A stretch of 64,000 bases of DNA from Zeus faber (GCA_960531495.1 OY482847.1:24479513-24543512); one strand, 5' to 3'; shown: positions 1-12,338, counted from the first letter of the stretch. Translations and numbers: made by a program. Notes: generated by a model from the sequence alone, not told the origin.

Positions 1-77
1 AACATACTAATTTCCACGTCTGCTTCACCTCTCGGATCCCACTGGAGATCCCTGCTCGAGTAACATTCGGTGAGGGA

Positions 78-892
78 GTACACAAACCGATCAGCCACAA
101 CATTAAAACCACTTGCCTAATATTGTGTAGGTCCCCCTTGTGCCGCCAAAACAGCTCTGACCCGTCGGGACATAGACTCCACAACACTTCTGAAGGTGTC
201 CTGTGGTATCTTGTACCAAGACGTTAGCAGCAGATCCTGTAAGTTGCGAGCTTGGATCTCCATGGATCAAGCTTGTTGTTCCAACACATCCCACAGATGC
301 CAATACCATCCCACTCGATCGGATTGAGATCTGGGGAATTTGGAGGCCAAGTCAACACCTTGAACTCTTTATGTTCCTCAAACTACTCCTGAACAATTTT
401 TGCAGTATGGCAGGGTGCATTATTCTGCTGAAAGAGGCCACTGCCGTCAGGGAATACTGTTGCCATGAAGGTGTTTACTTGGTCTGCTACATTGTTTAGG
501 TAGGTGGTACGTGTCGCCACCCAAGTGCCGTTTTCAGAGCCTTCGCTCCCTATGTGCATCAATGAGCCCATGGACGCCCATAACCCTGTCACCGGTTTAC
601 CGGTCGTCCTTCCTTGGACCACCTTTGGTAGGTACTAACCACTGCATACCGGGAACACAAGACCCGCCGTTTTTGAGATGCTCTGACCCAGTCCTCTAGC
701 CATCACAATTTGGCCTGTTTCGAAGTCGCTCCGATCTTTACATTTCATCAATTTCATCAAATTCAAGAACTGACTGTTCACTTGCTGCCGAATACATCCC
801 ACCCCTTGACAAGTGACATCGTAACGAGACGTTCAATGCTATTCACTTAACCTGTCAGTGGTTTTAATATTGTGGCTGATCTGTGTGTGTAT
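78..892 (-). mobile_element. Tc1/mariner-like element, internally deleted and inactive
   Basis: Imperfect terminal inverted repeats are visible: the left end reads ATCAGCCACAACATTAAAAC near 89 and its complement lies near 861-880, with TA at both outer edges. Between them, on the minus strand, are transposase C-terminal pieces. One contains FQQNNAPCHTAK, where active relatives have D at the first N, so the second catalytic acidic residue of the DDE triad is lost. Another reading-frame piece nearer the left end ends in the typical transposase tail. The N-terminal DNA-binding region is missing and the frame is broken. A fragment of the same family lies at 59170-59310. Confidence 0.8.
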
Positions 893-944
893 ATATTCAA
901 TTTATTTTCTATACGCTCACTTTTTTCCTCCGGCGAGGAAATGG

Positions 945-2230
945 ACCAATGATGTCGAGGAGGTCGTATCCAGACTGCAGAACCCGCAGGGAGAAAGGCG
1001 GCCGACGGAATCCTGGTGGAATCACGTAAACGTGTTAGAGCTGCACACGGCTCGATTAGCTCTTCAGCACTTCCTGCCAGCCCTCAAGGGCCGACATGTT
1101 CTGATGAGGTCTGACAGCACGTCGGTGGCAGCATACATCAATCTGGTTCCTCCCCAGTGTCAGATGGTGAACCGTTGCCGGCTGTATGCAGAGCAGAACC
1201 TTCTCTCCCTCTGGGCGGTCCACATCCCTGGCTGCCTCAACCGTGGGGCAGACCTGTTGTCCAGGGGCAAACCCCCAGGCGTCAGACTGGCGCTTTCACC
1301 CCCAGGTGGTGGAGGAGGAGATCTGGATGTGGTTTGGCCGGGGCGGAGGTGGACCTGTTTGCGTCACGAGAGACTATTCAGTGCACGTTATGGTTCTCCC
1401 TAGGGGGGGACCAGCCCCTGTTAGAGATGAATGCATTGGCCCACCCGTGGCCATAGGCGCCAAAGTTACCAAAGGTAATTACCACTCAGGTCATTGTGTA
1501 AGTGGCCTTCTCTCCGCCACCTATTGAGTTGGGAGCAGGAGAGGCTTAACGCTTTGTGCCCGGTTCTGGCGCTGCAGTGTTATATGGACCGCACTTAGGC
1601 GTGGGGACCAGTTGTTTGTGTGCTTTGGCACCCAAGCAAAGGGTAGGCACCTGTCCAAGGAGCGGTTGGCTCATTGGCTGGTAGAAGTCATAGAATTGGC
1701 CTATAGGAGCCTGTCATTAGAGCCTCTCAGAGCCTGTGCACACACTCCACCAGGACAGTGATCTCCTCTTGGGCCCTCTTTAGGGGGGCCAAGAGTAGAC
1801 ACATGCCGTGTTTGGCGCACAGACCTGAGTATGCCATAAGAATTTTTCTCACACCTCCACTCATGTCTGGAACACACACACCAGTGGGGGTACGTTATTA
1901 CGGGAACCTCCCTCAGGTGATCACCATAACATACTATACGTATGATGGTATACGGCCCCATGAGTATAAGATCCACAGTCCCTATGATAGGGAACGTCTA
2001 GGTTGCGTAGGCTACCACAGTTCCCTGAGGCGGGACCAGAGCTATTACTGTGCTGCAGTACCCTGCCCTTCCGAAGCGCTCAGCTACTAAAATGGAGGAA
2101 GCAGAAGTCCAGCCGCAATATATACCGCAGGGGTGGGACGTGAGTGTGGTGTCGTCACTTCCAGGCATGAATTTAGAGCGTTTCGATGGCGTGTGGGCCG
2201 GAGGCCAAAACGCAGAGAAAATACTACATT
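945..2230 (+). mobile_element. DIRS-like tyrosine-recombinase retrotransposon fragment
   Basis: A plus-strand frame at about 1030-1270 reads like the RNase H region of DIRS-like elements: LELHTARLALQHFLPALKGR, then RSDSTSVAAYIN, then HIPGCLNRGADLLSRG. It continues in a shifted frame with AEVDLFASRETIQCTLWFSL. Around 1600-1740 a further frame (LFVCFGTQAKGRHLSKERLA) resembles the start of the tyrosine recombinase domain, the enzyme this class uses instead of a DDE integrase. Frameshifts and stops separate the blocks, so the copy is dead. The right boundary is a guess from the end of related sequence. Confidence 0.7.
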
Positions 2231-2586
2231 TTTAAAAATATCCATGTGCCTGTGGACAGGGCCTTGAAGCATTGGGAGCGTCATTCTGAGCTGTAGGGGT
2301 GAGACCTCCAACAAATTGTGCATTATACATTTTAAGGATCAATACAAAGTAATTTTGCTCCCGGTTCAAGCCAGTTATGGTTATTGGTGTTTATTCACAG
2401 AAACCATGGAAACAGCCACTTTAAACCTTGATATTTCTTATTTTAGATTTCACATGTTTTGATAGTCTATTTTGATAAAAGCTGCAAATTGCTAATGAGC
2501 AACCATACTGTATATTGTCAGCCTTTTTAATGTGTTCCATTTAACCCCTCAAATTGGTCCTAAACCCCTCTGACCACCCCTCTGAC

Positions 2587-2607
2587 CCCCCCCCCCCCCC
2601 CCTCCAG
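2587..2607 (+). promoter_or_regulatory. Poly-C splice acceptor tract of a cryptochrome exon
   Basis: A run of about 16 cytosines followed by CTCCAG sits directly before the exon that starts at 2608. It serves as the polypyrimidine tract and 3' splice site. Homopolymer C of this length is prone to length change. Confidence 0.7.
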
Positions 2608-5600
2608 GTGAGGAAAAACAGCACGCCACCGTTCTCGCTCTACAGCCAGCTGATGTGGCGCGAGTTCTTCTACACAGTGGGCACCAACAACCCACGCTTC
2701 GACCGCATGGAGGGCAACCCCATCTGCGTGCAGATCCCCTGGGACCAGGACCCCGAGGCACTGGCCAAGTGGGCGCAGGGCCAGACAGGCTTCCCCTGGA
2801 TCGACGCCATCATGACCCAGCTGCGGCAGGAGGGCTGGGTCCACCACCTGGCCCGCCACGCCGCCGCCTGCTTCCTGACCCGCGGAGACCTGTGGCTCAG
2901 CTGGGAGTGTGGCATGAAGGTACTCACCAAAAAACATGCACACGCACAAAATTGTAATCCATTACAAGAAGATGGTATATAATTGAACCCCCAACCCCAA
3001 AACAACAGCTCGATATAATCTATTTCATGGAAAAAACACATGAATGGGAAAAGTTATTACTTTAACATTAACAACAGGACACTAACAATATGAACAATAT
3101 GAAGTTACATAATAATGGATCGATGGCATATTGAAAAATGAACAAATAGATTAAGATGACTGACTCCTTGTTTTTGTTTGTCTGTTCTTTGTGTGTATTT
3201 GGAAAACTCAATAATAAGTACAGTGTAAAAAAATTTGAAACTTGTAATGTCGATACTTGGGAGTTATACAACCATTTTCCCACTTGAATGACGTACTTCC
3301 ACCATAGAATTAGAATCAGTTGATTCCACCAGGTACATTTCATACAAAGAATTTGTCTTGGTGAGGATTGCTGCCTTTCTTCAGACTATTAGCATTTAGA
3401 AAAGAGCTTTGCAGTCCTGAAAAAAATCATATAAAAAAAATCTAATATATATATATATGGGGGTAGAGTGGGTCATCTTGTAATCCGTAGGTTGTCGGTT
3501 CGATCCCTGGCTCCTTCTGCGAGCATGCTTTAGTGTCCTTGAACAGGACACTTTACCCCTAACTGCACCTGATGGCTGCATCGGTGTATGAACAATTATA
3601 AGTCGCTTTGGACAAAAGTGCCTGCTAAATGGTGATGTAAACATATCAATATAGAATTGCATCGTGAGCCGTCTCATCAACATCCGACTGAATTGATATC
3701 GAATCGAGTCGTCAGATCCAGCCCAATCCCAGCACTAATTAAATTGGCATGTTATTGGTATTGATTGGAATTAATGAGAAGTATCTCTATGGAAAATGCA
3801 GGTCAGACCCCTTCCCATTCCACTGCCATTCCTCCGTCCCAAACAGCCACAGAATGTTCCTCACCTGCTGTTATGTGCCTTCTCCCTCTGGCTCCAGGTG
3901 TTTGAGGAGCTTCTCCTCGACGCCGACTGGAGCGTCAACGCCGGCAGCTGGATGTGGACCTCCTGCAGCTCCTTCTTCCAGCAGTTCTTCCACTGCTACT
4001 GCCCCGTGGGCTTTGGCCGGAGGATCGACCCCTCAGGAGACTACATCAGGTATCTGGCTGTCTATCTGTCTGTCTCTATGGAAAAAAATGTGTAAAAATG
4101 TGGAGAGATATTGCAAAAAGGAAAGAGGAGAGGGTGTGTCTGCCATGAAGAGACATCATAGATTTGATTGATTGATCAATTTTATTTCAGACAAGAAACA
4201 CGCGAAATAACCATTATAGATAAAAAATACAATACAAGACATTTGGCAAATTCTTCACAAACAAATAAATGTACAGGTCTGAAAATTTTCTCCTAGCCAT
4301 ATTTAATATACTCTTGAGCTTATTTAGCTATTAACTTATGAATAATAATAACATTAGTAGTAGTACAGTAAAAGTAGTATTTGTCTCAGTATGATTATTA
4401 TAATTATTAGCTATTATAAATTGATTTGTGTGGGAATCATGAAATCATGTCAGTCATACAAATAAAGTCAATCAAGCTTATAATAGTGTAATAACACCTA
4501 TTGCAGAAGAGGCATTGTTTGGCATTGGATGTAAAACATGGAGCATAAGAAATTGGAGAGACTGATTAAAATTTGCCCCAACCTAACTGATGGGAACTCA
4601 ACTACTTTGCGTTTTCTTTTCTGCAGCATTTATTCCCTCTTGGTTAAAAATTCCAATTCCAATTAAAGTCAGTGGCAAAACATATGATGATTGTGGAATC
4701 TACCGATCTTACAAACTGATCAGCTTAACTCGGCACGAACTGGCTATTATGTACTCACGGTGTCCGCGCGAGGTGCGGCCAGTTTGGGGCCTCTGGGGAG
4801 ACATTTCTCCTGCTCGTCATTAGAACAAATAAGCTCTCTGCCCGGCTACATGTTCTTTTATCGATCCCCCCCCGGCAACAACCGGTATTGCTATGGAGAC
4901 GATTGCGGAGATTGACATTTCGGCGCCTATAAACCATGGCCGACCCTCCGGGCGGTCGTCTTAATTGCTCGTTACTCCTCATTTCCCCCGTGAACTAGTT
5001 GAAGGTGACATAATAAGATTGACTGGCGGTGAGCGTCCGGACCTTAAACACAATTATGACGCTCGGGTGGATGTGTCTGCAGGCGCTACATCCCGAAACT
5101 GCGCGGCTACCCCGACCGCTACATCCATGAGCCGTGGAGCGCCCCCGAGGAGGTGCAGCGGGAGGCCGGCTGCGTGGTGGGCGTGGACTACCCCCAGCCC
5201 ATGGTGGACCACGCCCAGCAAAGCCGCCTCAACATCGAGAGGATGAAGCAGGTCTACATGCAGCTCTCCAGCTACAAGGGACTCAGTGAGTGACACACCA
5301 CCGCCTCACTGATCTCACACACAATCTGATGGATCTCCCTCCGGTCGCTTGGAATTGACGAGGGCACAGACTTAAATTCCGCACCAAATCAAGCGGGGTC
5401 ATCACTCACAAACAAGGACTAAGTGGCTGCATGCAAATAAATGAAATCGCCATTAAGTCTTGAATGTTTACTCATGCACAGCATTTTTGGACGTTCTTCC
5501 TTGAACCAATCCAAACATGAAGTTATTCTCGGCAGTGAGACCCTTTTGTATTTCTACTGTTACACAGTGTATACTGGTGCTGCAGTGGCCCTTTAAGGCA

Positions 5601-8600
5601 GCGCTGCTCCTTTACCTTCACATAATTCCACCAACCGGACTTTTTCTGAACAATACACTTTCCCTATTGCTCAGATGACAATTTGATTCAAATGAAATTT
5701 CTTTGCATATTCTCAATGGCTGGACATTTAAACTACAGGACACCCACAATTATGAATGTGCAATTATTAAATGTGTTTACATTTACATTTACATTTAGTC
5801 ATTTAGCAGACGCTTTTATCCAAAGCGACTTACAAGGGAGAATAACATTCAAGCTACATTGCGACATTCGTGTAACAATAAACACTGCAAGGTGGTGCTA
5901 AGTAATTGTGGGTTAGGAGAGGAGGTACTCACTTGAAGAGCTGGGTCTTCAAGTGCTTCTTAAAGACAGAGAGGGAGGCCCCCGCTCTGGTCGTTTTTGG
6001 CAGCTCGTTCCACCGACGTGGAACTACAAATGAGAACAGCCTGGATTGCCGTGGCTGTACGGCCGGCAGAGCCAGGCGACGCTCATTTGACGAGCGCAGC
6101 ACCCGGGGGGCAACATGTGCTCTTACAAGAGCATTTAAGTAGGTGGGAGCGTTCCCAGCCATCACTCTGTAGGCCAGCATCAGAGACTTGAACCTGATGC
6201 GAGCAGCTATGTGTTAGTTGTGTTGACAGGATTGCCATCATCTCCTAGAGTATTATCAACGACTCTTCAGGGTGCAACACTAACTTTTAAAAGTGTTTGC
6301 CAGGTTTGAAACCAGGGATCAGCCCTTGGTTGCCGAAATTGAAAACATGATGCCATTTTTAGTAATTAAGATACTACGCAGTTATACGTTGGCTTAATGA
6401 TGATAATGCGACATAAAATAATGTTTAAAAGCTTTATTAGGGTAACCGAACAAAATGTTTTAGTTTGTGTTTTATCTGATACTTGAATTTGAATCTTCAG
6501 AGGGGGAAAAACACAAAAGTCAAGACAGACAAGAGCAACCAACTCCTCTGGTCACACTTGGCCTGAGCCTTAGCCTGTGTCTCTGTCTCTCTCTTACACC
6601 AACTGTACATGTATGTACAGTACATACTCACCACACAGACAATAATAATCGCAACAGTCTTGTTTGTCCCCTCATTGTTAACAATGGTAAATGCATCTTT
6701 TCATTTAAAAGTATCTCTCCACCAGATGAAGTCTGAGCAATGCTCATTATTATTGCTGTCTGTCTCAAAAGATAAGAAATGTTTATTGTACTTTAACGGC
6801 TATATAATGACAAATTTGACCAAATTGACAGACTAAAACTAAAAGCACTTTCTGTATATTTTTTTATTTTATTTTAGTTAGTTTTGTAAGTATGACGTAA
6901 TAATGCCCACAGTACGCTTCAGAATTTCTACTAATGTACCCGGGTGTGAGGTACACAATATTGTTTCAGTTAGTTTTCATTATTTTTCTGTCTAGTTTTC
7001 ACTAAAATGTTTTCACCACCTAGCTTTAGATTTTAACTGTACAGGGATGCAAACGATGTATGGTGAAAAAAGAGAGAGCTACTCGAAGTTCCCACAGGTC
7101 TGAAATGTACTTGTAGTCGTAGCCGATGGTTTTCCGAGTTCCAATGAACACGTCACTTCAGACATGCATTACAGTTTTCTGAGCCTGTGAACACAGCATT
7201 GCTCCCTGCTTTAGAGCGCTTTCAAACGGAGACTAAAGCCGTGTCCGAGTGTTCTAGCGTTATATCAGAGAACGAGTCCACTAGATAATCAATCGTGGAT
7301 GGTGTCGTTTTCTCGGACAGATAAAAAATGAGGGTCGCCGCACCCCCCTCCCCTCCAAATAAAAAATGGAAATGCTTCAGATCGATTTGGACGGCTCACA
7401 CAAGTCACACAAATTGACGTGGGAAAAAAAGCGTCATTCGCCGAAAAGCGAGTTGTTTGTACTACCCTGACTGTAATGACCTTGCTCTACTGCCGCCCAC
7501 TGTGATTGCCTCTTGGGCTGACAGGAGAGACGCTCCGCGGTGCGCTGGGATTTTATAACTCTGAGCAGGACGCACACTTTTACTTTCCCTGTGTGGAAAT
7601 GTGATGTTTTCACATCGCAGATGACGAAGAAAGGCATTAAAACGTGAGTCTTACAGGTGAAAGATGAGACCCGTGGAGGCTGATATAGGAGCTTTGTGGG
7701 GCACTGAACTGAATAGAAAAATGAACAAATAGTCGCATCTTTGTGTTGAACAGCCAAATCCAGTTCGACTGACAAAATGCTGAGTCGGGGACAGACCTAC
7801 TAAGATCGGATGTTCATCTGCAAAATGTAACTAAATTAGCCTATATTAAGTTAACAGAGCAAACGTTACCCCCTGCATGCCTGATCCATCCTGTAGCTTA
7901 TCAGTCGCACCAAATCAGATTGGCCTCCCAGGACTTCAAAAATGTCAGTTTTGTTTTTCGTTCACATCCATCTGTTTTTTGTTCGTTGAATCAATTTGCA
8001 CATTTGTTTGTGATGTTGGCGGGTTAGTAGAACTTTACCACCACCGTCAAACGCCTTAATTTGCTTTGCCGTCTCTATCACGCGTGCGAGAGAAAAATGC
8101 TTCCGATCATTTATTTTGAATGAGGACAAAGGCCTCTACCTCCAGAGGGGGAGTTTTTTTTTTTAAAAGCACTGTCTCAGTTTTCCCAGGAACCCCCCAA
8201 CTTTATGTAAAGAGAAATGTTCTTTCTCACTACAATGTCAATTCTAACATGGAAGAACCAGATCACATTCGGCCCTGTTTACCTTGTAAGGAGATGAAGA
8301 ATAACCACCGGGGAGCCTGGAGGTGCATTGTAAGGGATTGTTATCCGCCTCTGCCAGGTCATTTAAAAGTTCCTGTGAATTGACTGTTTGAGGTTGGCAT
8401 CCAGGGAGACAGTTGAGGGACACAGACTTGTAAATGACTTCTGACCCAAGCCACACCTTCTGTTGTTGTGTAAAGCCCTCTTGATCAGAAATAAGATCAG
8501 ACTGGTCAGAGCACTGCTTTGGAGCAGTACGGAACCTTTCTCTTTATTCTGCAGAATAAATAATCTTGAATATTCTCAGTTTTTGTTTTCCTGTAGCGGG

Positions 8601-10460
8601 CAGATTAACCTCACCGATCAATGCAGAAGAATTTCTTCCACAGGTGCCTGTGCGCACCGGTGCGCACGTCAATAATCTCGCCAACGCACGTGCAGCGTTC
8701 TGGTTCCACTGTAACAGCAATATTTAAATACCACTAATGCAACAAATTCATTTATTTTTGGGTGAATGTTTTACTGTTTGCTGTCCCTGGTTGCCAATTA
8801 AGTCAACCTGGTTGCCGAGGGCAACCAGGCCCCTCACTGATAAGTAGAAAACACTTATGTTGTATAACCCCGGTTCCCAATTCATGCAACCAACCAACCA
8901 CACACACACACACACACACACGCAGATTTGGTTTCAGCTGGATAGTCAGCAATGTCTATAGCACTTGACACTAGACAAAGATTTTGTACCCTGTCGGGGA
9001 TCCTTTTGCTTCATGCGGTTTGGACCATTTGAACCTCAATGTCTCAGGAAAAACACCTCAAAGTTACAATGCCTACAGTCCTCGGTTTTCAGAGGTAATG
9101 TGGACAGATGTATTATGTCCATGATGCGTCACCCTGGGACCCATGGTGGAGGGTTCTGTAAGGCAGGGTGAGGCTGGGGGCACTCTCTCACACTCTCACA
9201 AAAGGGCCAAAAGAAGGCCACACAGTCGCTGGATTTAAACCCGGCGGAGCCCAAATAACCGCGCAATTTATCATAGTTTACAAAGGTATTACGTGATTGT
9301 GCGTTTTGTTTTTTTTATCTTCAGTAAAGTACACAAATGATAATAATTTTATATAATATATATAAGTATAATTACTTGTGTTTATAATTAATTAATTGAT
9401 TTGTTTTTATTTAAATATATTTTTTAATAATTATATTTTATTATGTTTTATATATTATTTTATATCTATATATTTTTTACATGTAGTCATACTTTTTTGC
9501 ATTATTAAATCTCAAACTGACAACATTTATTTTGGATTTGCGGTGGATGTTGACCGTTTCTGCCCACGTGTGAAGAGTGGCGACTACATTTCTGCACTTA
9601 GTGTGAAGACATTCAGCAATCCAGTTGGCTCCCCTCCGCCTGTTTTGAAGAGCTTCTTAACACCACCCCACTCCTCTCTCTGTGTCAGGTCTGCTGGGGT
9701 CCGTGTCCACACTGCAGGAGGGAGTGGAGTCCTCTCCACCCGTGGACACATCGGAGGCTGTGGGAAACTCAAAAAGTCAGTCGATATTCATCCCGTCAAC
9801 CTGCAGATACATGTGATAGATGTGATAGAATAGTAGCTGATAGAATGTTATAATGGAAATACGGTGTAGAATAATGCAAAGTCACTGCGAGTCACTTTCC
9901 TACATTATCCACATTCATTTTACACTAGCGTTTGTTTGTTTTTTGTTTTTTTTCCCTCTTCTTCTTCACTTGGACTATGGGGGGGTCCCACAGCTGTACC
10001 TAATGCAGGGTCACCACCAAGGAAGAGGAGCTCTCCCACTCAGGAGAGGTGTCCTCCACCCAAAATTCCCTGGTGCAAGAGCTCTGAAAGACAATGAAAA
10101 AGGTAAGTGGCAGATTGAAAGGTTTTTATATCGGAAAAATGGAGATCTGTCGAGGCATTTACTCTGATAGGATTATAACTTTTTTAGATACTTCTGAACT
10201 CTCAATATTCGCAGCATGCATTCATATCGTCAATACCTGGCATTTAAAATGTTACGTTTTACAATTTTCTGGTTTTCTGTGTAATTTTCAGACTGTTTAC
10301 AAGTTGAGGACATCACGCGATCGAGCCCTCAGCAGAAAGTAGAGAAACCGCACCTTCGCACACTGGACACCACTGCACATGCAGTGACTGAAAGCAGTGA
10401 ATGTTACCAAGTAAAGCAATGACTATGATTATAACTAATAAATAACAAATGTGAAATGTT
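2608..10460 (+). CDS. cry2: Cryptochrome (animal circadian type, cry2-like), 3' part of gene
   Basis: Cryptochromes are FAD-binding photolyase relatives; the vertebrate clock types repress CLOCK:BMAL in the nucleus. Coding exons seen: 2608-2919 (starts [12 protein letters not shown]; has [40 protein letters not shown]), 3898-4049 ([35 protein letters not shown]), 5083-5285 ([33 protein letters not shown]), 9689-9775 ([11 protein letters not shown]) and a tail exon from 9993. All junctions have GT..AG and join in phase. The tail reads [11 protein letters not shown] and stops at 10095-10097. Tryptophans at the positions of the photoreduction chain are present. The first roughly 300 residues (photolyase domain) lie left of the window. 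GVDYP and the tail after KGL resemble CRY2 more than CRY1, and CRY2 shares a human chromosome arm with the neighbours, but the exact fish paralogue name (cry2 or cry3 type) is tentative. The family assignment is secure. Confidence 0.85.
3455..3655 (+). repeat. tRNA-derived SINE with L2-type tail
   Basis: The head carries a tRNA-like B box (GGTTCGATCCCTGGCTCC near 3497-3514) and the tail reads GTCGCTTTGGACAAAAGTG followed by CTGCTAAATG, the ending shared with fish L2 LINEs. It lies in a cryptochrome intron. A sister copy is at 23318-23475. Confidence 0.7.
5765..6215 (-). mobile_element. L2-like LINE, 3' end fragment
   Basis: On the minus strand a frame across 6180-5929 reads like the C-terminus of an L2/CR1-clade reverse transcriptase ORF ([20 protein letters not shown], then [15 protein letters not shown]). 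It is followed by the tail AGTCGCTTTGGATAAAAGCG and short TAAATG repeats at 5777-5800. It is truncated at its 5' side and lies in the intron 5286-9688. Confidence 0.75.
6216..9688. other. Cryptochrome intron, no gene recognised
   Basis: Mostly A+T-rich sequence between exons 5083-5285 and 9689-9775. It holds a perfect 10-bp-stem hairpin at 8807-8830, a short CA run at 8889-8920 and AT-rich DNA at 9300-9490. The open frames here lack family resemblance and splice context. Confidence 0.6.
9993..10097 (+). CDS. cry2: Cryptochrome C-terminal tail exon (preferred frame)
   Basis: The acceptor CCCACAG ends at 9992. Taking the one base left over from 9775, the frame reads [15 protein letters not shown] and ends at TGA 10095-10097. 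The basic SPPRKR block resembles the SPKRK nuclear-import region of the CRY2 tail. A perfect donor, GTAAGT, follows at 10103, only five bases after the stop. A second, open frame runs through this exon into the next one (see findings). Confidence 0.55.
   Translation, partial: AVPNAGSPPRKRSSPTQERCPPPKIPWCKSSERQ
10292..10460 (+). other. cry2: Cryptochrome last exon: 3' UTR, or alternative coding tail
   Basis: A good acceptor (TTTTCAG) precedes 10292. One frame is open from the junction, begins [16 protein letters not shown], and stops at 10420-10422. AATAAA at 10437-10442 follows almost at once. In the preferred reading of the preceding exon this is 3' UTR; in the other frame it would encode the last 43 residues. 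Confidence 0.5.
10437..10442 (+). terminator. cry2: Poly(A) signal AATAAA, cryptochrome gene
   Basis: Canonical AATAAA, 15 bases after the stop at 10420-10422 in the last recognisable exon. Confidence 0.55.
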
Positions 10461-10505
10461 TTTGCTGATAGTTATAGAAATACGGCTATGATAAATGGAC
10501 ACCAG

Positions 10506-11208
10506 TTAAAGAATAGGTTGGCCATTTTCCAACTTGGGTCTGATTGAAATATAGGTTCCCATTATTTAGAAATGTTCATAGCACAAACGCTTTACTACTG
10601 AGAAACGTATTGCTCTGCTACAGCATGTCACAGTGATTAAGTGCAGTACAATGGGGCAAACGTGTAAGCTTTAGAAAAAAGTCATTCTCTTTTTGAAAAC
10701 AGGAAACTACCTAATTATGATCCAAAAGTCTTTATTTTATACAAAAAAAAATGTTGCAAACCATGGATTTTATCAGTTTTGGGTTTTTTTTTTATTGCCT
10801 TTTTCCGCACTTATAATTATACTTTCATTTAAGAGATTAGAAACAGGAAGTTGGGCGCTTGGTCCTGGCAATCTGCTGTAGCCATCATTACGATGTATAT
10901 GGACTGCGGCAATTTCAAAAGGTTGTTTGAAATAAAACATCATATTACTGTCATTCAGAACATGGAAAAACAATGCACTAAAAAGGCGATTTCATGGTTT
11001 TTTTTTTTTTTTTTTTTTTTTTAAGGCTTAAAGGTTTGACCCATTGGACTCCATTTAAGCATAGAGAAGCTGCAGCAGAGTGGTTAATTCCTCAATAGTA
11101 AAGCGTTCAATTAAGTTGTGCGATGAACAAATAAAGTTCATAAATGAAGGGAATACAAATTTTAATGAGGCCTTGGTTGACACAAACCTGAACCTATCCT
11201 TTAATTCT
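10506..11208. mobile_element. Foldback-type repeat with about 170-base inverted arms
   Basis: The left arm (10506-10676) and the right arm (11020-11208) are diverged reverse complements. The right arm has TTCCTCAATAGTAAAGCG; the left has the complement of a matching block at CGCTTTACTACTGAGAAACG, and both outer ends carry versions of TTAAAGAATAGGTT. A T-run at 10999-11022 lies between. A single copy of the right arm recurs at about 38680-38800. This looks like a non-autonomous element; no protein is encoded. Confidence 0.6.
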
Positions 11209-11403
11209 GAGATACAGGTGACATTCACCTGGTCGTTTTAGAAGCAGCAGGATCGGTCGAATTGTCACCAAAGAGGTCTTTTGGAAACTTGTCGCCGCCA
11301 TGACCTTTTCTCCTCTGACACAGAGAATGTTCTGCTCTCAGCTTGTCTGTCATTATTGCCCTACTCCACTACACTATTCTACACTACTCTCCCAGCTATT
11401 TAT

Positions 11404-11771
11404 TAGGGATGCACCGATTTATCGGCCGTACATTCGCATCGGCCAATATTCGCCTTGTTGACTGCCATCCGCTTATTGCAAATAACATGATATTCTCGGA
11501 TGGCAGTGGCCGAAGTTTCTCCAGTGTTTCCCACACGTAGACCTGCCTTGGGCGGGCCGGCCAGGTACGTTAACGACCACCAAAATATATCTGACGCCAT
11601 CCGTGATCGATTTTAGAATGTGCGGGCACAGCTCTCCGCAGCGCTCGAAGCAGGAAGTGATGCTGCGTTCATGGCAACTCGAAAAACTATAAGCGATGCT
11701 GCGTTCAGGGGAACTCGGGAAAAACACGGGTGTCGTTATCCGCCCAGAAATTTCACAATCTGTGCATCCCT
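11404..11771. mobile_element. hAT-like short non-autonomous element
   Basis: Ends are inverted copies: TAGGGATGCACCGAT at the left and ATCTGTGCATCCCTA at the right. The flanking octamers CTATTTAT and CAATTCAT agree at six of eight places, as expected for an old 8-bp target duplication. No transposase frame. A solo end of the same type (ATCGGTGCATCTCTA) is at 53421-53435. Confidence 0.65.
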
Positions 11772-12338
11772 ACAATTCATTTTTATTTTCTATCTTTCAT
11801 ATTGGTGCCCATTTAAATATTTGCAATAAAAGGGAATTGGTTGTTTGGCAAGGCAAGTATGGAAGACTCCAACGACAGTAAAATGGAGTCTAAATGAAGT
11901 AACTTAAATTAAATAACTTTAAATATGATGTTCCAAATATCCTCCACGTGAAAATTTATTTTAGACAAGTTACAATGCTGCTCAGCTCCCTGGTCGTCCC
12001 GGTGTTTTCTTATGATAATACACCAACTTTGAATGCACTTTGTTCGTAACTTTCTTTTTAAATATTACTTATTTTCTATATTTATTGAGGTTTTTTTTTT
12101 AAGTAATTGAAATTCCTAATGTTGAATATTTGAAACTGATTTTTACATGAACAGGAGAAAAATACGCTGATGTTTAGAGGGAAAGTATTGTCATGTAAAG
12201 CTGTTTTATCAGGTTCCTGATCATTTCAATTGCAAGTGAAGTTAGCAGCAAAATTTGCAGTAACAAAACATTGCAGTTCAGGAAATGGTTGATATGGTGT
12301 ACAACATCGACATCAAGGTCGATTATTGGTTGTCAAAG

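Noticed and set aside
3497-3530. tRNA gene in the tRNA-like head at 3455-3540 (and at 23318-23400)
   Set aside because: Only the B-box region is tRNA-like, no full cloverleaf, and the SINE body and L2-type tail follow.
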